DNA of 10,810 nt from Acidobacteriaceae bacterium (GTDB lineage Bacteria; Acidobacteriota; Terriglobia; Terriglobales; Acidobacteriaceae). The stretch is taken from NCBI GenBank assembly GCA_003139975.1, contig PLHN01000250.1, positions 1-10,810 on the forward strand. Direction: 5' to 3'. How positions within the stretch are numbered: position 1 is the first letter of the stretch; each line of letters starts with the position of its first letter. This document shows, one piece after another, positions 6,242 through 10,810 of the stretch. The notes beneath the pieces were generated by a model. The model was not told the origin of the DNA. It worked only from the letters and a program-made list of their open reading frames with translations, and did not search any database. The position numbers and the translations under genes are program-made.

Positions 6242-7732
6242 TCAGTGTGAAGTCGGCTGCAACCTGAACTTGATGGTGATTTTCCTCTCTACCCTGGTCG
6301 GCCTGCCATCCAATAGGGTTGGTTGGTAGCGCCAATTCTTCACCGCATCCACGACAGCTTCCGCGAGCAGGGGCGGGCCTTCCACAACTTTGACGTCGCC
6401 GACGGTTCCATCCTCCCGCACCGTTGTTTCCACTACAACCGCCCCCTCGATGCGCATATTTTGGGCTTGGGCCGGATAGATGGGCTTAACCTCGTGCAGG
6501 AGCCGCCCGCCGGAAACGCCCTGCGAAACTGGAGCCGACAGCTCAGGCACCGAGACGCTTCCCTCAAGAACCCCGTTCAGTGCGGAGGAATCGGCCGGCT
6601 GCGAGGAAATCGAAGGAGGCTCAAGAGAAGCACTCTCTGCCTCGGGCGGAGCTGCGGGCGCATTCGCGTTCGCACCTGCCTCCAAACTTTTGTTCTGGAG
6701 AGTAACATCGGCCGCAGCAGCACTCGAAACCGGGTTCCCAGGCTCCGCTTTCCGTCCGCCGACGTTCACATCAATCACGTCCGTCTTAGAGGCGAATCGC
6801 ACTGCCGATCCTGCGGTGGCTTTGCCGTTGGATGCGAACAACGTTTCGCCCCCCGGATTTGGTTTCCAGACAGGGTCGTTATCTGGAAGATGCGCCTGCC
6901 GGGCTGTCACGGTAGCGGCAACGGAAGACCGCGGCGCCGCGTGCGCCTTGCTATCGTTCTGATTAGCGCCGCGCCATCCCAGCCAAATAGCCAGGGAAAC
7001 CAACACGATGGCGGCCACACCAAGGGCGCCTAGAATAAATCGCCCCGATCGGCGGCCTACGACCGCCAAAGCTAGATCGCGGACACGATCGGAGGCGCGC
7101 AACAGCCCCGTCGGCAACGGCTTCTCGTCCGGATCCTTGGGCACGACCTGCGATGCGCCGTGCGGTTGCAAAGCGCGCGCTCGCTCCGCCAGCGCCGCCA
7201 GTTGCACGAGTAGGGCGACCTGATGCTCCGAGAACGCCGCCGGTTCGGTGCCAAACACTTCCAGAATCCCGTTGATTGCGTGCCATCCACGAATCGGCAG
7301 CACGACCATCGAGCGCAATCCCAGCCCGCGGCAAACTTCCACATTCACCAGAGGATTCTTTTCTGTGTCGGGGCAATGCTGCACCGCCCCGGTGCGCAGG
7401 CACTCGCCGGAGATTCCAGTCTCCGCGTTCAATTCCGCGCCCAGCGCGGGAGCCGTCTCGCCGCTGCGCGCCCGGCACACCATCACGCCGTCCTTCCACA
7501 TCGCGATTGCCGATCCCGACGCGCCCGTCAAACGCCGCGCGGCACTGGCAATTGCGGCCAGCATCGCGTCTAACCGGTGCTCTCCCGAAGAAATCAAGTC
7601 CTTCAAAGAAGCGAGCAGCATCATTTCTTCGCGATTCGCGGATTGAAACGCCGTGGTTCCCTTCCCGAAATCGTGCCCGGCATTGCTCAGCACTTTCCTC
7701 GAAGGAACCGGCTCTGATGGCGGTACAGCCAA
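6242..7732 (-). CDS. GAF domain, single transmembrane helix and TonB C-terminal domain protein
   Basis: A 496-residue protein with an uncommon order of parts. Residues about 40-185 look like a GAF sensor domain (HRLDAMLAAIASAARRL, SGSAIAMWKDGVMVCRARSG, GISGECLRTGAVQHCPDTE, LGLRSMVVLPI, NGILEVFGTEPAAFSEHQ). A basic stretch precedes one transmembrane helix at about 231-254. An Ala/Pro/Ser-rich linker covers about 255-405. Residues 408-492 form a TonB C-terminal domain with VKPIYPAQAQNMRIEGAVVV, DGTVGDVKVVEG and AVKNWRYQP. By topology the GAF domain should be cytoplasmic and the TonB domain periplasmic. Classical TonB has only a short cytoplasmic N-terminus, so energy transduction to an outer-membrane receptor is uncertain; no exbB, exbD or receptor gene is adjacent. 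The TTG start directly follows an in-frame stop, so no longer form is possible. A later Met pair at residues 37-38 is an alternative start just before the GAF domain. Confidence 0.88.
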   Translation of the reverse strand: MAVPPSEPVPSRKVLSNAGHDFGKGTTAFQSANREEMMLLASLKDLISSGEHRLDAMLAAIASAARRLTGASGSAIAMWKDGVMVCRARSGETAPALGAELNAETGISGECLRTGAVQHCPDTEKNPLVNVEVCRGLGLRSMVVLPIRGWHAINGILEVFGTEPAAFSEHQVALLVQLAALAERARALQPHGASQVVPKDPDEKPLPTGLLRASDRVRDLALAVVGRRSGRFILGALGVAAIVLVSLAIWLGWRGANQNDSKAHAAPRSSVAATVTARQAHLPDNDPVWKPNPGGETLFASNGKATAGSAVRFASKTDVIDVNVGGRKAEPGNPVSSAAAADVTLQNKSLEAGANANAPAAPPEAESASLEPPSISSQPADSSALNGVLEGSVSVPELSAPVSQGVSGGRLLHEVKPIYPAQAQNMRIEGAVVVETTVREDGTVGDVKVVEGPPLLAEAVVDAVKNWRYQPTLLDGRPTRVERKITIKFRLQPTSH

Positions 7733-7813
7733 GGGTTATTCTCACTCAAACGAATTACCGGCAGGCTGGGAACACCGGCAAAAGCACGATTGGCGCGCAA
7801 GTAATTTTGCCGA

Positions 7814-7842
7814 AGTATGAGCCAACTTCCCACGACTGTCAA
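7814..7842 (-). promoter_or_regulatory. Predicted sigma-70-type promoter of the GAF-TonB_C gene
   Basis: On the minus strand a perfect TTGACA (7842-7837) is followed by a 17-base spacer and CATACT (7819-7814), matching four of six -10 positions. Transcription would begin near 7807 and give a leader of about 75 bases. That leader holds two direct copies of ACCGGCA in plus-strand reading, at 7757-7763 and 7774-7780, spaced 17 bp start to start. They could be a regulator site, but this is not shown. Confidence 0.55.
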
Positions 7843-8075
7843 GGTAACTCAGCGAGTTCGCACTCTTTCGAACAAGCGGAAGAACACAAACGCTAAGACG
7901 CTTTGGCCTCAACTCGCGACGGTCGTCGTGGGCGACCACCGGGGAGAAGTGAACTGCCTTTGTCCGGTTGCTTCCGTGCTGGAATTCGAGCACCAAACTA
8001 ACTAACAATCAGGCAACCACGCTGGTGCTACGCTAGGTACGCTCTGGTGTCTCGCAAGAACTTCCGCACGAGGTA
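7843..8075. other. Non-coding part of the divergent intergenic region
   Basis: No convincing gene is seen between the two divergent GAF-domain genes. Two small perfect stems are visible: GGTCG/CGACC at 7921-7937, and GTGCT/AGCAC at 7976-7993 with an 8-base loop. Neither is followed by a T run. No clear promoter for the HD-GYP gene could be picked out, and no cyclic-di-GMP riboswitch core was recognised. Confidence 0.4.
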
Positions 8076-9320
8076 TTGCAGGCGACCAATCTTAGAAAGC
8101 TTCTGCGCACAGTTGAGGCCCTTGCGGACTTGGGGCCGGAACTGACGGCGGACCGCGACTTCCGGCACACCGCGCGCGCCATGCTGACTGCTGTCATGGA
8201 GGCGTCTGGCGCCCGCGAGGGAGCGCTGTTTTCTTTCGGCGAGCGGCCCTCCATGCTAACCTCGCTCGATGCGCAGGGCTTCGCGCTTTTGCCCGAGCCC
8301 GCCATCATTCCACTCCTGCCGCGTCACGTTCATACGCTCAGCGCCGCCGTTGGCCCGATTCTGCTGAATAGCTCCACCATCGACGTCTTTCTCAGTTCGA
8401 ACGGCAATGTGGCGCCGGAGTTGTTCAAGTGCCTCTGCCCTTTGAAGGTGCGCGGCAAGTTGGTGGGAGCAATCGCGCTCGGCCGCCGTCCCGGAGATGC
8501 TCTTTACGAAGAAGACGCCCTCGACGCCTTCGAAATGATCGGCAACTACGTGGCGCTGGCGATTCAGAATCACAATCTCGGCCAGACCCTGGCGCAACGC
8601 ATATCCGAGAATCTTCGCCTTCTGGCCTCGCTGCACGGTTTCTACGATAACGCGCTGGAAGCTTTCGCCACCGCCATCGACGTGAAGCACGTCAACATTC
8701 ACGGCCATTCGCTGCGCGTAGGCCGCTATGCGCAAGCCATCGGAGAAGCCCTCAGCATGGATCCCAACGAAGTCGCCGCGTTGCGCTCTGCCGGCTACCT
8801 GCACGACATCGGCAAGGTCGCGGTCGATACGCGTCTGTTCGCCAAGACATCCTCGCTCGATCCCGAGGAGTCGCGCCTCATGCGCGACCATACGGTTGTC
8901 GGCCATCAAATTGTCAGCCACGTCCAATTTCCGTGGCCGCAAATTCCCGAGATCGTCCGCTGGCATCATGAGCGCGGCGATGGTTCGGGCTACCCGGATG
9001 GCTTGCATGGAGACGAGACACCACAGGCAGTCCGCATCATTGCGCTGGCTGACAGCTTCGACGCCATGACCAGCGATCGCCCCTATCGCGAACGCCTTTC
9101 GATTGGCTCCGCCCTGCAGGAACTGATCCGCTTGACCCCGCAAAAATACGATCCACAGGCGCTGCAGGCCCTGCTGATCCAGGTCCGGCGCGACGCCGTA
9201 GGAAGCAACCGCCTTCCAATCCTTGAGCCCGAGGTAATGAATCTGTCGGCAACCGAGGTTGACCAGCTTGCCTCCACTCTTCAGCACCGGATTACCCAAG
9301 CCAAGCTCTATCTCACCTAG
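8076..9320 (+). CDS. GAF-like and HD-GYP domain protein, predicted cyclic-di-GMP phosphodiesterase
   Basis: A 414-residue soluble protein. Residues about 10-165 look like a divergent GAF domain (LRTVEALADLGPELT, ASGAREGALFSF, CLCPLKVRGKLVGAIALGR, ALDAFEMIGNYVALAIQNH). After a helical linker comes an HD-GYP domain, the class that hydrolyses cyclic di-GMP to GMP or pGpG. Metal-binding and signature residues are intact: His211 in HGHSLRVG, His243-Asp244 in YLHDIGKVAV, His272 in RDHTVVGHQI, His297-His298 in WHHERGDGSGYPDGL with GYP at 305-307, and Asp326 in ALADSFDAMTSDRPYR. The domain therefore looks catalytically competent. There is no receiver domain, signal peptide or membrane helix, so input is probably a ligand of the GAF-like domain. 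The TTG start has CGAGG just before it, and an in-frame TAG lies 42 bases upstream. The next in-frame ATG would remove part of the GAF region. The gene is divergent from the GAF-TonB_C gene. Confidence 0.92.
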   Translation: MQATNLRKLLRTVEALADLGPELTADRDFRHTARAMLTAVMEASGAREGALFSFGERPSMLTSLDAQGFALLPEPAIIPLLPRHVHTLSAAVGPILLNSSTIDVFLSSNGNVAPELFKCLCPLKVRGKLVGAIALGRRPGDALYEEDALDAFEMIGNYVALAIQNHNLGQTLAQRISENLRLLASLHGFYDNALEAFATAIDVKHVNIHGHSLRVGRYAQAIGEALSMDPNEVAALRSAGYLHDIGKVAVDTRLFAKTSSLDPEESRLMRDHTVVGHQIVSHVQFPWPQIPEIVRWHHERGDGSGYPDGLHGDETPQAVRIIALADSFDAMTSDRPYRERLSIGSALQELIRLTPQKYDPQALQALLIQVRRDAVGSNRLPILEPEVMNLSATEVDQLASTLQHRITQAKLYLT

Positions 9321-9500
9321 GCCCTTCCGCCCGTCACACTCGTTCCCAACAGTGTAAAATCGAGCGTGATTTGCGATTTTGAATCCCGGTAAACCGACAA
9401 AGAAAAACTTCAGCGAAACTACTCCGCTCAGAGCGCATCGAATCGGGGCGGTCTTCATCTAAATAGAAAGCTGCGCAAACTACATCGAAGGAGCGCATGG

Positions 9501-10810
9501 ATGGCGGTCAGTGACCAGGCGGTAGTCACCGGAAAACAGCTCGATCAGTTGTCCATCAACACGATTCGCACGCTCAGCATCGATGCCGTGCAAAAAGCCA
9601 ACTCCGGCCACCCGGGAGCACCCATGGGGCTCGCTCCGGTCGCCTACTGCCTCTGGCAGCAGTTTCTGCGCTTCGACCCGGAAGATCCGCACTGGCCCAA
9701 CCGTGACCGCTTCGTGCTCTCGAACGGCCATGCTTCGATGCTTCTTTATTCTCTTCTCCATTTGGCGGGCGTGCGCGAAGTGAGCTCCGCTGGCGAAATC
9801 CTCTCTTCTCAAGCCGTTTCTCTCGACGACATCAAGAGTTTCCGCCAGATCGACAGCAAAACTCCCGGCCATCCCGAATACGGACTGACCACAGGTGTCG
9901 AAACCACCACCGGCCCGCTAGGTCAAGGAGTCGCCAACAGCGTAGGCATGGCCATTGCCGGGCGTTGGCTCGCCGGTCATTTCAATCGTCCTGGGTTTGA
10001 GCTGTTCAATTACAACATGTGGGTCTTCTGCGGCGACGGCGACATGATGGAAGGAATCTCCTCCGAGGCGGCGTCGGTCGCGGGGCATTTGAGACTTTCA
10101 AATCTCTGCTGGATCTACGACAACAACCAGATCACGATTGAGGGCAAGACCAATCTGGCTTTCGATGAAGACGTCGGCGCTCGCTTCAAAGCTTATGGCT
10201 GGGATGTTACGCACGTCCTCGATGCCAACGACCTCGACGCCCTCGCATATGCATTTCGCCAAGCGCTCGCTGTTACCGATCGCCCCAAGCTGATTATCGT
10301 TAATAGCCATATCGGCTTCGGCTCGCCCCACCGCCAGGACACAAAAGAGGCACACGGCGAGCCGCTCGGCGAAGAAGAAGTCAAACTGACCAAGCGTAAC
10401 TATGGCTGGCCCGAAGATGCCAAGTTCCTCGTCCCCGACGGAGTCCGCGAAAACTTCCGCGACGTCATGGGCACGCGCGGGCGCCAATTGAGCACCGCAT
10501 GGCACGCGCTTTTCAAGAAATATGCTGAGCAATATCCCGACTTGGCCGCCCAATTTGCCCTGATGCAAAAGCGCGAACTCCCCGACGGATGGGATAAGGA
10601 ACTGCCCACTTTCGCCGCCGACGCTAAGGGGTTGGCGACGCGCGAATCGTCTTCCAAGGTTCTCAACGCCATCGCCAAGAACGACCCCTGGCTAATGGGC
10701 GGCTCCGCTGATCTCTATCCCTCGACAAAAACGCGCCTCACCTTCGATGGCGCTGGTGACTTCGAAGCTGGGCAATACAACGCCCGCAACTTCCACTTCG
10801 GCATCCGCGA
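9501..10810 (+). CDS. tkt: Transketolase, N-terminal two-thirds (cut by window edge)
   Basis: The 436 codons present encode the thiamine diphosphate domain and the start of the pyrimidine-binding domain of transketolase, which moves two-carbon ketol units in the non-oxidative pentose phosphate pathway. Visible motifs are [10 protein letters not shown] (34-43), LSNGHAS with His77, [28 protein letters not shown], and the ThDP signature CGDGDMMEG (177-185) followed by [11 protein letters not shown]. Further along are [19 protein letters not shown] and [13 protein letters not shown] near the cut end. The ATG at 9501 has a strong AAGGAG (9488-9493) 7 bases upstream; a nearby ATG at 9497 is in another frame. 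The 180-bp gap before the gene contains TAAAAT (9355-9360) as a possible -10 without a clear -35, implying a leader of about 130 bases. The stretch around residues 91-105 is longer than in the E. coli enzyme as I remember it. The C-terminal third lies outside the window. Confidence 0.95.
   Translation, partial: MAVSDQAVVTGKQLDQLSINTIRTLSIDAVQKANSGHPGAPMGLAPVAYCLWQQFLRFDPEDPHWPNRDRFVLSNGHASMLLYSLLHLAGVREVSSAGEILSSQAVSLDDIKSFRQIDSKTPGHPEYGLTTGVETTTGPLGQGVANSVGMAIAGRWLAGHFNRPGFELFNYNMWVFCGDGDMMEGISSEAASVAGHLRLSNLCWIYDNNQITIEGKTNLAFDEDVGARFKAYGWDVTHVLDANDLDALAYAFRQALAVTDRPKLIIVNSHIGFGSPHRQDTKEAHGEPLGEEEVKLTKRNYGWPEDAKFLVPDGVRENFRDVMGTRGRQLSTAWHALFKKYAEQYPDLAAQFALMQKRELPDGWDKELPTFAADAKGLATRESSSKVLNAIAKNDPWLMGGSADLYPSTKTRLTFDGAGDFEAGQYNARNFHFGIR

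Noticed and set aside
7817..8005. A 62-codon open frame in the intergenic region on the plus strand
   Set aside because: Its ATG lies inside the predicted -10 box of the opposite-strand promoter, there is no clear ribosome binding site, and the translation resembles no family I know.
7843..8075. Cyclic-di-GMP riboswitch before the HD-GYP gene
   Set aside because: The characteristic conserved core of the GEMM motif could not be found; only isolated short similarities and two small stems are present.
8256..9458. A 400-codon open frame on the minus strand
   Set aside because: It is antisense to the well-supported HD-GYP gene and has no recognisable domain.

Overview
The window reads as a moderately GC-rich bacterial chromosome of ordinary housekeeping type. 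The best fit is an Acidobacteriota (Terriglobia/Koribacter-like) genome. This is an inference from three things: futalosine-pathway menaquinone genes, a GAF-membrane-TonB_C protein, and a small four-helix-bundle cassette flanked by heptamer repeats. No rRNA, tRNA, CRISPR array, transposase or phage gene was seen.

Left part (1-1792, all minus strand): the genes run dprA, a four-helix-bundle (23S-rRNA-intervening-sequence type) gene, then the first 37 codons of topA. dprA and topA are commonly neighbours in bacteria. Here the small gene sits between them and is bracketed by two oppositely oriented arrays of a 7-bp repeat, so it looks like an inserted cassette.

Middle (1869-6240, plus strand): mqnA (chorismate dehydratase), a DedA/VTT-type membrane protein, mqnC (radical SAM cyclic dehypoxanthinyl futalosine synthase) and a processive family-2 membrane glycosyltransferase. 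mqnA and mqnC belong to the same futalosine route to menaquinone. mqnA and dprA are divergent from a very short interval, and both predicted transcripts start at or next to their start codons.

Right part (6242-10810): a minus-strand gene encodes an unusual GAF, single transmembrane helix, long linker and TonB C-terminal domain protein. It ends 1 bp from the glycosyltransferase stop. About 340 bp away and divergent from it is a GAF/HD-GYP protein, a predicted cyclic-di-GMP phosphodiesterase. The window closes with the 5' two-thirds of a transketolase gene.

I did not find a clearly new multi-gene system. The points most worth a second look are the heptamer-flanked four-helix cassette, the GAF-TonB_C fusion with its divergent HD-GYP partner, the apparently leaderless dprA/mqnA promoter pair, and the membrane protein between mqnA and mqnC.
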